Source: Reyranella massiliensis 521 (GTDB lineage: Bacteria; Pseudomonadota; Alphaproteobacteria; Reyranellales; Reyranellaceae). From it: a DNA stretch of 64,000 nt. The stretch's first letter is position 1. The number at the start of each line of letters is the position of its first letter. Below are positions 1 to 7,737 of this stretch, one piece after another. The stretch covers positions 1-64,000 of the forward strand of contig CAMARK010000011.1 in the NCBI GenBank assembly GCA_945860205.1. Direction: 5' to 3'. The notes under the pieces were generated by a model that did not search any database, had not been told where the DNA came from, and was given only the letters and a program-made list of their open reading frames with translations. Position numbers and translations under genes: made by a program.

Positions 1-818
1 CGAGCGGCGCCGACCGGCTGCTGGCCGACGGCGATCGCGTCGAGTTCGGCCGCCGCGCGCTGGAAGTTCGCGCCACGCCCGGCCACACGTCGGGCTGCGT
101 CACCTACGTGCTCGACGACGAGAGCATGGCCTTCACCGGCGACTGCCTCCTGATCCGCGGCTCCGGCCGCACCGATTTCCAGCAGGGCGATCCGCGCGCG
201 CTCTATCGCTCCGTGCGGTCGCGCATTTTCGCGCTGCCCGAGGGTTGCCTGCTCTATCCCGCGCACGACTATCGCGGCCTCACGGTCAGCAGCGTGATCG
301 AGGAGAAGAAGTTCAATCCGCGGCTGGGCGGCGAGGTCGGCGAGAATGACTATGTCGGCTACATGAAGAACCTCGACCTGCCGCATCCCAAGAAGATCGA
401 CGAAGCCGTGCCGGCCAACCTGCGCTGCGGCCAGCCCGGCAACGAGACGGTGATCCCGACGGAGCCTGACTGGGCCCCGTTGCGGTTCACCTTCGGCGGC
501 GTCTGGGAGGTCGAGCCGCACTGGCTGGAAGAGAACCTCGCCAAGGTGCGCGTGGTCGATGTGCGCGAGCCCGCCGAATTCAGCGGGCCGCTTGGTCACA
601 TCAAGGACGCCACCCTGGTGCCGCTGGGGGAACTCGCGCAGCGCGCCAAGGACCTGCCCAGGGACAAGCCGATCGTGGCGGTGTGCCGCGCCGGCAGCCG
701 CTCGGCGCACGCCACGGCGATCCTGCAGAAGGCGGGCTTCGCCGACATCGCCAACCTGCCGGGCGGCATGCTGCGCTGGCGCGCCGAGGGCCGCAGTGTC
801 GAGGGTGGTGCTGCCTGA
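1..818 (+). CDS. Persulfide dioxygenase (ETHE1-like MBL fold) fused to a rhodanese domain, 5' partial
   Basis: The reading frame is open from base 3 and the gene begins outside the window. The visible N-terminal part is the end of a metallo-beta-lactamase fold of the ETHE1 type: TPGHTSG, then [16 protein letters not shown], then YPAHDYRG, which carry the His, Asp and His iron ligands. The last 100 residues are a rhodanese domain with VDVREPAEF and the active-site loop CRAGSRS. In this family the dioxygenase oxidises glutathione persulfide to sulfite, and the fused rhodanese passes sulfane sulfur to or from glutathione. The role is sulfide detoxification in the cytoplasm. It converges on the transporter gene, leaving only 2 bp between stop codons. 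The family call is firm; the missing start is the only gap. Confidence 0.85.
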   Translation, partial: SGADRLLADGDRVEFGRRALEVRATPGHTSGCVTYVLDDESMAFTGDCLLIRGSGRTDFQQGDPRALYRSVRSRIFALPEGCLLYPAHDYRGLTVSSVIEEKKFNPRLGGEVGENDYVGYMKNLDLPHPKKIDEAVPANLRCGQPGNETVIPTEPDWAPLRFTFGGVWEVEPHWLEENLAKVRVVDVREPAEFSGPLGHIKDATLVPLGELAQRAKDLPRDKPIVAVCRAGSRSAHATAILQKAGFADIANLPGGMLRWRAEGRSVEGGAA

Positions 819-820
819 TC

Positions 821-2080
821 TCAGGAGTCGCGGTAGCTTTCGCGGAACGTCAGGATGCTGGCGAAGGAGACCGCCGCCGCCGCCATCATCATGTAGGCGG
901 GGCTCAAGTCCATCGCCGTGCGGTCGATCAGCCAGGCGGCGGCGAGCGGCGTCAGCCCGCCCATGATCCCGAAGGCGATGTTGTAGCCCAGTGAAATCGC
1001 GGTGACGCGCACGCCCTGCGGCGTCGCCTCGACCATGGTGGCGGGCATGATGCCGAGCACGGTCGCCAGGATCAGCACGAAGCCCGCCTCGCCCAGCAGG
1101 ATCATCGCCGGCTGCGGATGATGCATCAGCCAGAACAGCGGCAGCGCGCCCACGAAGCCCAGCGTCGTGGCCGCCAGCAGGAGCTTCTTGCGGCCGATGC
1201 GGTCGGAGAGCCAGCCCATGGCGAACATCAGCGGCAACAGCAGCAGCATGCTGGCGGTGTTGAAGCCGAGTGCGCGGGCCGGCGCGATGCCGTCGACGGT
1301 TTGCAGCCAGCTCACGGCATAGAGGAACACCAGGTAGAAGCTGGTGGCGTTGAAGGACGCGAGGCCGGCCAGCCGCAGCACGAGCCGCCAGTGTTCGCGC
1401 AGCGTCTCGACCAGGGGCAGCGTGTGCCGCCCGGTCGCGGCGGCGCGCGGCGCCTCGGCGATGTGGCGCCGCAGGAAATAGCCCGCGACGCCCACCAGCA
1501 GGCCCAGCACGAAGGGGATGCGCCAGCCCCAGGCGTCGAGCATCGCCACCGGCATGGCCGCGGCCAGCAGCGCTCCGGCGGCCGATCCCGACAGCATGCC
1601 GAGGTTGGCACCGCACGAGGCCAGCGCACCGATCGCGCCGCGGCGGCCCGGTCCGGCGCGCTCGACCAGGAACACGAAGGCAGTGGTGGCCTCGCCGCCG
1701 ACCGACAGGCCCTGGATGACGCGGAGCAGGGTGAGCGCGATGGGCGCCGCCACGCCCAGCACCTCGTAGCCGGGCAGCACGCCCACCAGGAAGGTCGGCA
1801 CCGCCATCGCCATCACCGAAAAGGTGAGCGCGGCGCGGCGACCGAAGCGGTCAGCGATGTGGCCGACCACGATGCCGCCCAGCGGTCGCATGAGGTAGCC
1901 GACGGCGAAGATGCTGAATGCCGCCAGCACCTGCGCCGTGGGATCCTCGGCCGGGAAAAAGGTGCGGCCGATGATGGCGGCGAAATAGCCGTAGATGGCG
2001 AAATCGTACCATTCGAGCACGTTGCCGATGGTGCCGGCGGCGACGATGCGGCGTGTGTTGGGAGGTTCCATTGCCATCAT
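821..2080 (-). CDS. MFS transporter, metabolite:H+ symporter (MHS/ProP-KgtP-like)
   Basis: About 419 residues with twelve predicted hydrophobic segments. The N-terminal LEWYDFAIYGYFA and the loop HIADRFGRRAAL are hallmarks of the MHS branch of the major facilitator superfamily (ProP, KgtP, ShiA), which imports small organic acids or compatible solutes with protons across the inner membrane. The substrate cannot be read from sequence. ATG codons at 2080, 2077 and 2071 all suit the family N-terminus; an upstream in-frame ATG at 2152 would add an unlikely basic extension and would collide with the divergent gene's promoter. No strong ribosome binding site decides between them. It is transcribed away from the DUF1254 gene. 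Confidence 0.82.
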   Translation of the reverse strand: MMAMEPPNTRRIVAAGTIGNVLEWYDFAIYGYFAAIIGRTFFPAEDPTAQVLAAFSIFAVGYLMRPLGGIVVGHIADRFGRRAALTFSVMAMAVPTFLVGVLPGYEVLGVAAPIALTLLRVIQGLSVGGEATTAFVFLVERAGPGRRGAIGALASCGANLGMLSGSAAGALLAAAMPVAMLDAWGWRIPFVLGLLVGVAGYFLRRHIAEAPRAAATGRHTLPLVETLREHWRLVLRLAGLASFNATSFYLVFLYAVSWLQTVDGIAPARALGFNTASMLLLLPLMFAMGWLSDRIGRKKLLLAATTLGFVGALPLFWLMHHPQPAMILLGEAGFVLILATVLGIMPATMVEATPQGVRVTAISLGYNIAFGIMGGLTPLAAAWLIDRTAMDLSPAYMMMAAAAVSFASILTFRESYRDS

Positions 2081-2161
2081 TATGGCAGACGCCCGCGCGA
2101 TTCGCCCAACACCGCCGTTCGCCGCCTTGAAGGGCGACGGAGCCGGGCGCATGTTCCAGGT

Positions 2162-3583
2162 ATGTTGCGAGCCTTAGCCCTTGCCGTTCTGGCGACGACC
2201 CTGTCGGCCGGCGCGCGTCTGCCGGTTCACGCGCAGATCATAGGCGTTCCCATGGAAGAGGCGCGCGAGATCGCCAAGCAGGCCTACCTCTACGGCTTCC
2301 CGATGGTGGAAGCCTACAAGACGCTCTATGGCCAGGCCGTCGAGACCGGCGGGCTTAACTACAAGGTGCCGTTCAACACCATCGGCAACACCGCGCAGGT
2401 CTTCACGCCCAAGGACACGGCGATCGTCACGCCGAACTCCGACACGCCCTATTCGATGATGTGGATGGACCTGCGCGCCGAGCCGCTGGTGCTGACGCTT
2501 CCTGAAGTCGACACGAAGCGCTTCTATCATGTCCAGCTGATCGACCTTTACACCCAGAACTTCGCCTATCTCGGCAAGCGCGCGACCGGCAGCAAGGGCG
2601 GCAGCTTCCTGGTGGCGGGCCCTAACTGGAAGGGCGAGACGCCGCCGGGGATTCAGAAGGTGGTGCAAAGCGAGACCGAGATTGCCTACGCGCTCTACCG
2701 CACCCAGCTCTTCGGTCCGGCCGACCTCGACAACGTCCGGAAGATCCAGGCGCAATACAAGGTGCAGCCGCTCAGTGCATTCCTCAAGCAACCGCCACCG
2801 CCGGCGCCACCGACGATCGACTGGCTGAAGCCCGAGCCCCGCAACATGACGATGGCGATGACGACGACGCCGGAGATCTTCCGCTACCTCAATTTCCTGC
2901 TCGCCTTCTGCCCGACCGATCCCAATGAGAAGGACCTGATGCGGACCTTCGCCAAGATCGGCATCGTTCCCGGCAAGCTCTTCGATGCAAAAGCGCTCGT
3001 GCCCGACCTGCGGAAGGCACTGCAGGACGGCATCGACGATGGCGTGAAGGAATTCGAGTTCTTCAAGCGCACCCAGCTCGACACCCACAAGGTCGGCACG
3101 CCGGCCCTGTTCGGCACGCGCGAGCATCTCGGCAACAACTATCTCTTCCGCTACGCCGCTGCCCGGCTCGGCATCTTCGGCAACTCGGCCGAGGAGGCGA
3201 TCTACCACGGCTACTTCCTCGACGGATCGGGCGCGCCACTCGATGCCGCCACCAAGCGCTATGCGCTCACCTTCGCCAAGGACAAGATGCCGCCGGCCAA
3301 CGCCTTCTGGTCGGTCACGATGTACGACGGCAAGACCCAATATCTCGTCGACAATCCCCTCAATCGCTACCTGATCAACTCGCCGATGCTGCCGCAGCTC
3401 AAGTTGGATCCCGACGGTGGGCTCACACTCTACGTCCAGAAGGACCAGCTCGGCGCCGACAAGGCCAGCAACTGGCTGCCGGCGCCCGCGGGGCCGTTCT
3501 TCCTCGTGCTCAGGCTCTACGAGCCGAAGGCGGAAGCGCTCGACGGCACCTGGCAGGTGCCGCCGTTGCGAGCGCTCGAATAG
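2162..3583 (+). CDS. Exported DUF1254/DUF1214 domain protein
   Basis: 473 residues. The first 24 form a signal peptide ending in VHA. After it comes a DUF1254 domain (roughly residues 60-190, with NSDTPYSMMWMDLR and FYHVQLIDLYTQNF), and the C-terminal third is DUF1214 (NAFWSVTMYDGKTQYLVDNP to the end). This two-domain architecture is common in soil proteobacteria and presumed periplasmic, but no biochemical activity is established, so none is assigned. The ATG at 2162 is chosen because it opens the signal peptide; the frame remains open far upstream only because it lies antisense to the transporter. It probably stands alone, with a hairpin following. Confidence 0.8.
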   Translation: MLRALALAVLATTLSAGARLPVHAQIIGVPMEEAREIAKQAYLYGFPMVEAYKTLYGQAVETGGLNYKVPFNTIGNTAQVFTPKDTAIVTPNSDTPYSMMWMDLRAEPLVLTLPEVDTKRFYHVQLIDLYTQNFAYLGKRATGSKGGSFLVAGPNWKGETPPGIQKVVQSETEIAYALYRTQLFGPADLDNVRKIQAQYKVQPLSAFLKQPPPPAPPTIDWLKPEPRNMTMAMTTTPEIFRYLNFLLAFCPTDPNEKDLMRTFAKIGIVPGKLFDAKALVPDLRKALQDGIDDGVKEFEFFKRTQLDTHKVGTPALFGTREHLGNNYLFRYAAARLGIFGNSAEEAIYHGYFLDGSGAPLDAATKRYALTFAKDKMPPANAFWSVTMYDGKTQYLVDNPLNRYLINSPMLPQLKLDPDGGLTLYVQKDQLGADKASNWLPAPAGPFFLVLRLYEPKAEALDGTWQVPPLRALE

Positions 3584-3624
3584 GAGAGAGCGACGTCCAG
3601 CCTGCGCGAATCAAAAAGCGGCCT

Positions 3625-3659
3625 GACCCCCTCCGCCTCCGAAGGAGACGGAGGGGGTC
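3625..3659. terminator. Hairpin between convergent genes, possible bidirectional terminator
   Basis: Arms GACCCCCTCCG and CGGAGGGGGTC pair perfectly around a short spacer, between the stop codons of the DUF1254 gene and the PRC-barrel gene. An A-run at 3613-3617 would give a short U-tract for the minus-strand transcript. Nothing comparable follows on the plus strand. Confidence 0.5.
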
Positions 3660-3669
3660 GAAGCTTCGC

Positions 3670-4038
3670 CTACAGCCAGTACGTCGGTACGCCGTAGTAC
3701 TTGTCGACCTTGCGGCCGTAGTCCGGCGTCCATGAGAAGTCGTCATCGCTGTCGTAGCTCGGGGCGCCTTCCAGCGTCGTCTTGTCGAGATTCACGACAT
3801 AGCCTTCCATGCTCGTGTCGTACTTCAGGCTCGCCCACGGCAGGGGGTGGTGCTTGTCGCCGATGCCGAGGAAGCCGCCGAACGACATCACGGCATAGAT
3901 CGCCTTGCCGCTGACCTTGTCGATCATGATGTCCTCGACATTGCCGAGCTTGTCGCCATTGGGATTGTAGACGTTGGTACCGGTCACCTTTTCGGCGGCG
4001 ATCAGCGTGCTCGACGTGATCGAAGTGGCGTCTGCCAT
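3670..4038 (-). CDS. PRC-barrel domain protein
   Basis: 122 residues. The centre carries a PRC-barrel fold: GTNVYNPNGDKLGNVEDIMID followed by GFLGIGDKHHPLPWASLKYD. These small beta-barrels bind proteins or RNA in RimM and the photosynthetic reaction centre H subunit, and stand-alone copies are common in alphaproteobacterial stress regulons; the specific partner here is unknown. The ATG at 4038 is supported by AGGAG upstream; an earlier in-frame ATG at 4158 would run through a tandem repeat and lacks this support. A near-match to an EcfG promoter lies about 50 bases upstream of the start, so control by the general stress response is inferred. Confidence 0.85.
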   Translation of the reverse strand: MADATSITSSTLIAAEKVTGTNVYNPNGDKLGNVEDIMIDKVSGKAIYAVMSFGGFLGIGDKHHPLPWASLKYDTSMEGYVVNLDKTTLEGAPSYDSDDDFSWTPDYGRKVDKYYGVPTYWL

Positions 4039-4089
4039 TTGTGTCTCCTGCGTTGGGGTGAGACCGCGCATCGCGCGGGTCACCTGGAG

Positions 4090-4114
4090 AACGCTGCTGT
4101 CTCGGCAGAGTTGC
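4090..4114 (-). promoter_or_regulatory. Near-match EcfG-type promoter for the PRC-barrel gene
   Basis: On the minus strand the sequence reads GCAAC, 16 bases, CGTT, one mismatch from the GGAAC-N16/17-CGTT consensus of the alphaproteobacterial general stress sigma factor. The -10 element lies about 50 bases before the start codon at 4038. It is weaker than the four exact copies in this window, but its placement matches theirs. Confidence 0.5.
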
Positions 4115-4130
4115 CGCCGTTGATGCCTGC

Positions 4131-4182
4131 AAATTTCAGGCGCAAATTTCAGGTGCAAATTTCAGGTGCGAATTTCAGGTGA
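4131..4182. repeat. Four tandem copies of a 13-bp unit
   Basis: The unit AAATTTCAGGTGC begins at 4131, 4144, 4157 and 4170, with single-base variations in the first and last copies. The array overlaps the final codons and stop of the VOC gene and ends the spacer behind the PRC-barrel promoter. It resembles replication-slippage duplication rather than a protein-binding array or CRISPR. Confidence 0.85.
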
Positions 4183-4537
4183 CGGCGCGATGCGACGGGG
4201 CCTTGCCCTGGGCGAAGACGATCTGATTACCATCGGGATCGGCCACGATCGCGAGCGCCACACTGTCGGACCGGCTCGCCGACTTGACCGGGATGCCCTT
4301 GGCCTCCAGGTCGGCGATCCGTGCCTCGACGTCGGTCTCCACCAGGGTCACGGACGAGGCGCCGGCACGCCCGGAATCCTGGAAGACCTGGATCCAGCCA
4401 CCACCGCTGAATTCCCATTCCGCGACTTCCTTCATGGGCTGCAGATCGGGCTGGCGGCCGAGCAGTTTGACGTACCAGCCGATCGCGGCGTCGAGATTGC
4501 CGACGGCGACGCCGGCCAAGGCATTTCTGGTCGTCAT
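4175..4537 (-). CDS. VOC (glyoxalase/bleomycin-resistance fold) family protein
   Basis: 120 residues with two beta-alpha-beta-beta-beta halves of the vicinal oxygen chelate superfamily: VAVGNLDAAIGWYVKLLG opens the first half, and IVADPDGNQIVFAQ closes the second, the Glu/Asp-Gly-Asn signature of the C-terminal strand. Members are metal-dependent lyases, isomerases, dioxygenases or binding proteins; substrate cannot be predicted. AAGGAAG precedes the ATG. An exact EcfG-type promoter lies about 60 bases upstream, suggesting induction in the general stress response. The last codons run into the 13-bp tandem array, so the C-terminus may vary between strains. Confidence 0.82.
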   Translation of the reverse strand: MTTRNALAGVAVGNLDAAIGWYVKLLGRQPDLQPMKEVAEWEFSGGGWIQVFQDSGRAGASSVTLVETDVEARIADLEAKGIPVKSASRSDSVALAIVADPDGNQIVFAQGKAPSHRAVT

Positions 4538-4576
4538 GGGGCTTCCTTTCGGGCATGGCCGGGTGGGGCATGCTCA

Positions 4577-4604
4577 AGACAACGGTCGGGAGACAACGGT
4601 CGGG
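4577..4604. repeat. Tandem duplication of 14 bp overlapping a promoter
   Basis: AGACAACGGTCGGG occurs at 4577-4590 and again at 4591-4604. Each copy contains AACG, which on the minus strand is the CGTT -10 element of the adjoining EcfG-type promoter. Only the second copy is spaced 16 bases from the GGAAC -35 box. Confidence 0.85.
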
Positions 4605-4619
4605 CGGGCGGGGTGTTCC
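4595..4619 (-). promoter_or_regulatory. EcfG-type (general stress sigma) promoter of the VOC gene
   Basis: Minus strand: GGAAC at 4619-4615, exactly 16 bases, CGTT at 4598-4595, a full match to the known alphaproteobacterial general stress consensus. The predicted transcript start is about 50 bases before the VOC start codon at 4537. Confidence 0.72.
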
Positions 4620-4646
4620 CCGCGGGTATTTGCCCGGCGCGAGCTT

Positions 4647-5234
4647 CTACCCGCGCTCGATGACGCGCTCGAGCCGCCGACTGAGGACCCAGGCGAGGCC
4701 CAGGAACACCACCAGCAACCCAACGCCGAGGCCCGACGAGGCGTTGCTCAGCGTCTTCTCGGAGACGTAACCGAAGGCATAACCGGAGCCGACGGTGGCC
4801 ACCGACCAGACGCCCGCCGCCACGAAGTTCAGGACCAGGAAGCGGGGCCACGGCAGCGACGAGGCGCCGTAGGCAAAGCCCGCGATGCCGCGGATGCCGT
4901 AGGGATAACGGTGGATCAGGATCATCCAGAGATAGTGCCGGTCGGCGAGCCGGGCCACGAGCCGCACCGCGCGCTCGATGCGCGGCCAACCGCCCAGCCA
5001 TCTCGTGCCGAACCGCCGCCCGACCCAGAAGCGCACGACATCGCCGGTGAAACTGCCGACCCAGCACACCGCGATCAGCGGCCCGAGCTCGAACGCGCCG
5101 CCTTGGGCCGCATAGCCGGCGAAGATCGCCAGCAGCAGCGTATGCAGCATGGCGTAGGCGAACATGAAGCTGTAGGCCGCCTCGCCGTGCTGGCGGAGGA
5201 CGGCGAGGAAGGACGCGAGGTCGGTGGGGAGCAT
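4647..5234 (-). CDS. DedA/VTT-domain membrane protein
   Basis: 195 residues with four to five hydrophobic stretches and the VTT (SNARE-associated, DedA) core: VCWVGSFTGDVVRFWVGRRF in the first half and LIHRYPYGIRGIAGFAYG in the second, which supplies the re-entrant loop with conserved Arg. The family includes undecaprenyl-phosphate and phospholipid flippases of the inner membrane and supports envelope homeostasis and proton-gradient tolerance. Substrate here is unknown. The start at 5234 has AGGGAGA upstream. No EcfG-type promoter was seen in front of it. Confidence 0.82.
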   Translation of the reverse strand: MLPTDLASFLAVLRQHGEAAYSFMFAYAMLHTLLLAIFAGYAAQGGAFELGPLIAVCWVGSFTGDVVRFWVGRRFGTRWLGGWPRIERAVRLVARLADRHYLWMILIHRYPYGIRGIAGFAYGASSLPWPRFLVLNFVAAGVWSVATVGSGYAFGYVSEKTLSNASSGLGVGLLVVFLGLAWVLSRRLERVIERG

Positions 5235-5388
5235 GGCTCTCCCTACCGGAGTGCTTGCCCCGCCTCAACACTGACGAAAAAGTGCTCACCCTCGGGGCCA
5301 CCGGCTCGGGGGGAGCAGGTATGGTGGCCCTGAGGGGAGCGACCGGAGCAGGGTATGGCTCCTCCGGTGTCGGTGGCTCGACGAACTC

Positions 5389-6567
5389 TCAAAAGCGCCT
5401 GGATATGCCCTTGGCGCTGTTGACCATGATGCTCGCCAGCGGTGCTTCGATCTCATAGACCAACCCGTCAGGCGCAAAATTAATCCTCGGCAAGGCATGA
5501 AGGTCGAGTGCGACCGCTTTTTCGAGCAGCAAACGACCGAAGCCCTGGCGGGTCGGCGGATCGACGGGCGGTCCGTTGAGTTCCCGCCACAGGAATCTGA
5601 ATCTCTTCTCCGTATCCTCGCCCTCGGTCGACCACTGAATCGCGACCTTGCCCCATGGCCCGGACAGGGCGCCGTATTTGGTCGCATTCGTGGCAAGTTC
5701 ATGCACGGCGAACGTGAAGGTCTGCGCCACTTTGGGATTGAGCATGATATCGGGGCCAACGGCTTTGACGCGGCCGGAAAAGCCTTCCAGCTCGAGCCGG
5801 ATGATCTCGGCCACGGACGCGCCTTCGAAACCGGCAACCGCCAGCACCGATTGGCCTCGCGCGAGCGCTTGCAGGCGCTGCGTCAACACCTCGCGCGCCT
5901 CGGCAAGCGTTCGGGGACTGGTCAGGCTGAGGGCCACGATGGATTGAATCACGGTGATCAGGTTTTTCCCGCGGTGCTCGAGCTCGCTCATGAGGAAGCG
6001 CTGGCGCTGTTCCGCCTCCCGGCGCTCGGTGACATCGTAGAAGCAACTGATGGCGCCGATGATGTCGCCGCATTTGTTCCGCAGCGGGCGAATGTTCACG
6101 ATCACGATGATTCGAGACCGGTCGGGCCGCTCGATGACCACTTCCGTATCAAGCGCCACCGGCATGGTGCCGTTCAACACGTCGGCCATCGGACACTGCT
6201 CGTGGGGAACAAATCTGCCGTCCGGATCGAACAACTTGAACGAGCCGCAAAACCGCTCGTCATTGTCGCCTGCCGTGGGCTCGCGGCCCCACAGTTCGAC
6301 GGCGCGACGGTTGAAGTCCTGGATCACACCAAGAGCGTCGCAGGAATAGACAGCCATGGGCCCTAACTCGAACAAGGCCCGATAGCGTTCCTCGCTTTCG
6401 CGCAACGCCTTCAGTTCGAGCTCGCAGCTTGCGACTGTGCGCTGCCCCAGGCTTTCAGGCTTGGAAAACACGCAGATGTCCGCGGGGGGGGTGTTGCGGG
6501 GCATGACGCCCTCACTTCCCCGGCAATCTTTGCCGGCCGTTGTCTCCTGGTTACCTGAAGCGGACAT
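5389..6567 (-). CDS. PAS-domain HWE-family sensor histidine kinase
   Basis: 392 residues, no membrane segment, so cytoplasmic. A PAS domain covers about residues 55-185 (ESEERYRALFELGP to FYDVTERREAEQ). The HWE/HisKA_2 phosphoacceptor helix follows, with His198 in SELEHRGKN, then the ATPase domain with HELATNATKYG near residue 290 and the diagnostic WRELNGPPV near 327. HWE kinases in alphaproteobacteria commonly feed PhyR, the anti-anti-sigma regulator of the EcfG stress response. No partner response regulator is adjacent. It diverges from the Crp-like gene, which has an EcfG-type promoter. A later ATG at 6504 is an alternative start. The ligand or light cue sensed by the PAS domain is unknown. 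Confidence 0.85.
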   Translation of the reverse strand: MSASGNQETTAGKDCRGSEGVMPRNTPPADICVFSKPESLGQRTVASCELELKALRESEERYRALFELGPMAVYSCDALGVIQDFNRRAVELWGREPTAGDNDERFCGSFKLFDPDGRFVPHEQCPMADVLNGTMPVALDTEVVIERPDRSRIIVIVNIRPLRNKCGDIIGAISCFYDVTERREAEQRQRFLMSELEHRGKNLITVIQSIVALSLTSPRTLAEAREVLTQRLQALARGQSVLAVAGFEGASVAEIIRLELEGFSGRVKAVGPDIMLNPKVAQTFTFAVHELATNATKYGALSGPWGKVAIQWSTEGEDTEKRFRFLWRELNGPPVDPPTRQGFGRLLLEKAVALDLHALPRINFAPDGLVYEIEAPLASIMVNSAKGISRRF

Positions 6568-6685
6568 CCGTCAGGCATGTCGATGCATGTCTTGTGTGGT
6601 GCTCTTGGACAAACTTTTTTGTTTTTGAGAGGGAACCTATTCACGCGCCCAATTTGGCGCAGAGTTCACACACAATGTCTGAAGT

Positions 6686-6702
6686 CGGACAGTATGTGTC
6701 CG
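6686..6702. promoter_or_regulatory. Palindrome CGGACA-N5-TGTCCG, possible operator
   Basis: Perfect 6-bp arms flank GTATG in the spacer between the divergent kinase and Crp-like genes. The inner motif GGACA-N5-TGTCC recurs at 16607-16621 upstream of an SDR gene. It is the right size for a dimeric regulator; the regulator is unknown. Confidence 0.45.
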
Positions 6703-6732
6703 GTAATCGACATAAGTGTTCAATATTGGACA

Positions 6733-6757
6733 GGAACGGTTCCCTGGTTTGGACGTT
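6733..6757 (+). promoter_or_regulatory. EcfG-type (general stress sigma) promoter of the Crp-like gene
   Basis: GGAAC at 6733-6737, 16 bases, CGTT at 6754-6757, a full consensus match. The start codon at 6820 lies about 55 bases beyond the expected transcript start. Confidence 0.72.
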
Positions 6758-6819
6758 CTATGCTTGAACCGGCTCGACAACGAACCACAATGCGCGCCTG
6801 TTGGCAGCCATCGAACACA

Positions 6820-7602
6820 ATGAGGAAGGACAACGCGGTGGTCGCCAGGCGCACGGCTGCGGAGGCTCCTGCCAACCGATTGCTCGGTTTGCTGTCGTCC
6901 AAGGACTACAAGCGGCTTCTGCCGCATCTTCAGCATGTGCCGCTGACCTACAGGCAGTCGCTCTATCGGGCCCGTCAGCGTCTGGAGTTTGTCTACTTCA
7001 TCGAGACCGGCGTCGGCTCCCTGGTCAACACCATGGCCAACGGTCAGGCGGCCGAGGTCGGCACGATCGGCAACGAGGGCGTGGTCGGCCTGCCGCTGCT
7101 GCTTGGCGACGACCGCGCGCCCACTACCGTCTATATCCAGGTGCCCGGCGCCGGCCTGCGCATGACGGCGGCGCGGTTCAGCGCTGAACTGGCGCGTAGC
7201 GCTTCGATGCGCACGGTGATGCACCGTTATGCCCATGCGCTCTTCAACCAGGTCGCGCAGTCGGCGGCGTGCAACCACTTCCATACCCTCCAGCAGCGCT
7301 GCTGCCGCTGGATTCTGATGACTCACGATCGCATGCAGTCCGACGAGTTCCTGCTGACCCAGGAGTTCCTCGCCATGATGCTGGGCGTCCAGCGCACCGG
7401 GGTCTCGGCGGCGGCGGGAGGACTCCAGCGCGCCGGCCTCATCCGCTACAGCCGCGGTGTCGTCACCGTCCTCGATCGCCGCGGCCTGCGGCAGGGCTCG
7501 TGCGAATGCTACGGAGTTTCCAAGCGGGAGTTCGATCGTCTGCTTGGCGACCCGCCCCGTCGTGACGTCCAGCGGCGCAAGACACGCGCCGGCGGAGTTT
7601 GA
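6820..7602 (+). CDS. Crp/Fnr-family transcription regulator
   Basis: 260 residues from the chosen ATG. The N-terminal half is a cyclic-nucleotide-binding-type beta roll (LEFVYFIETGVGSLVNTMANG, then VGTIGNEGVVGLPLLLG). The C-terminal half is a winged helix (LTQEFLAMMLGVQRTGVSAA), the Crp-type recognition helix region. There is no N-terminal Cys cluster for an iron-sulfur centre, and the cAMP phosphate-binding Arg-Ser pair is not evident, so the signal is unknown. ATG codons at 6790 and 6820 are both possible; neither has a good ribosome binding site. The exact EcfG promoter upstream puts it probably within the general stress response as a second-tier regulator. Confidence 0.82.
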   Translation: MRKDNAVVARRTAAEAPANRLLGLLSSKDYKRLLPHLQHVPLTYRQSLYRARQRLEFVYFIETGVGSLVNTMANGQAAEVGTIGNEGVVGLPLLLGDDRAPTTVYIQVPGAGLRMTAARFSAELARSASMRTVMHRYAHALFNQVAQSAACNHFHTLQQRCCRWILMTHDRMQSDEFLLTQEFLAMMLGVQRTGVSAAAGGLQRAGLIRYSRGVVTVLDRRGLRQGSCECYGVSKREFDRLLGDPPRRDVQRRKTRAGGV

Positions 7603-7737
7603 AGCCAAAGTGTGACGGCCTACGCGGTGAATTGACTGATCTCTGCGCGTCCGATTCGACGAATTTGAGAGCACAGTTGGTCAGATTCGTTCTTAGTGTT
7701 GGCTCTATAGTTACGTGGCATTCTTTTTGGAGATGTC

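Noticed and set aside
1118-2161. A long open frame antisense to the MHS transporter that joins the DUF1254 gene in frame
   Set aside because: Its composition (Gln/His/Arg-rich low-complexity) is the usual mirror of a G+C-rich gene, and a signal peptide starts precisely at 2162.
4131-4182. CRISPR-like array
   Set aside because: The units are 13 bases, directly abutting, with no spacers and no cas genes.
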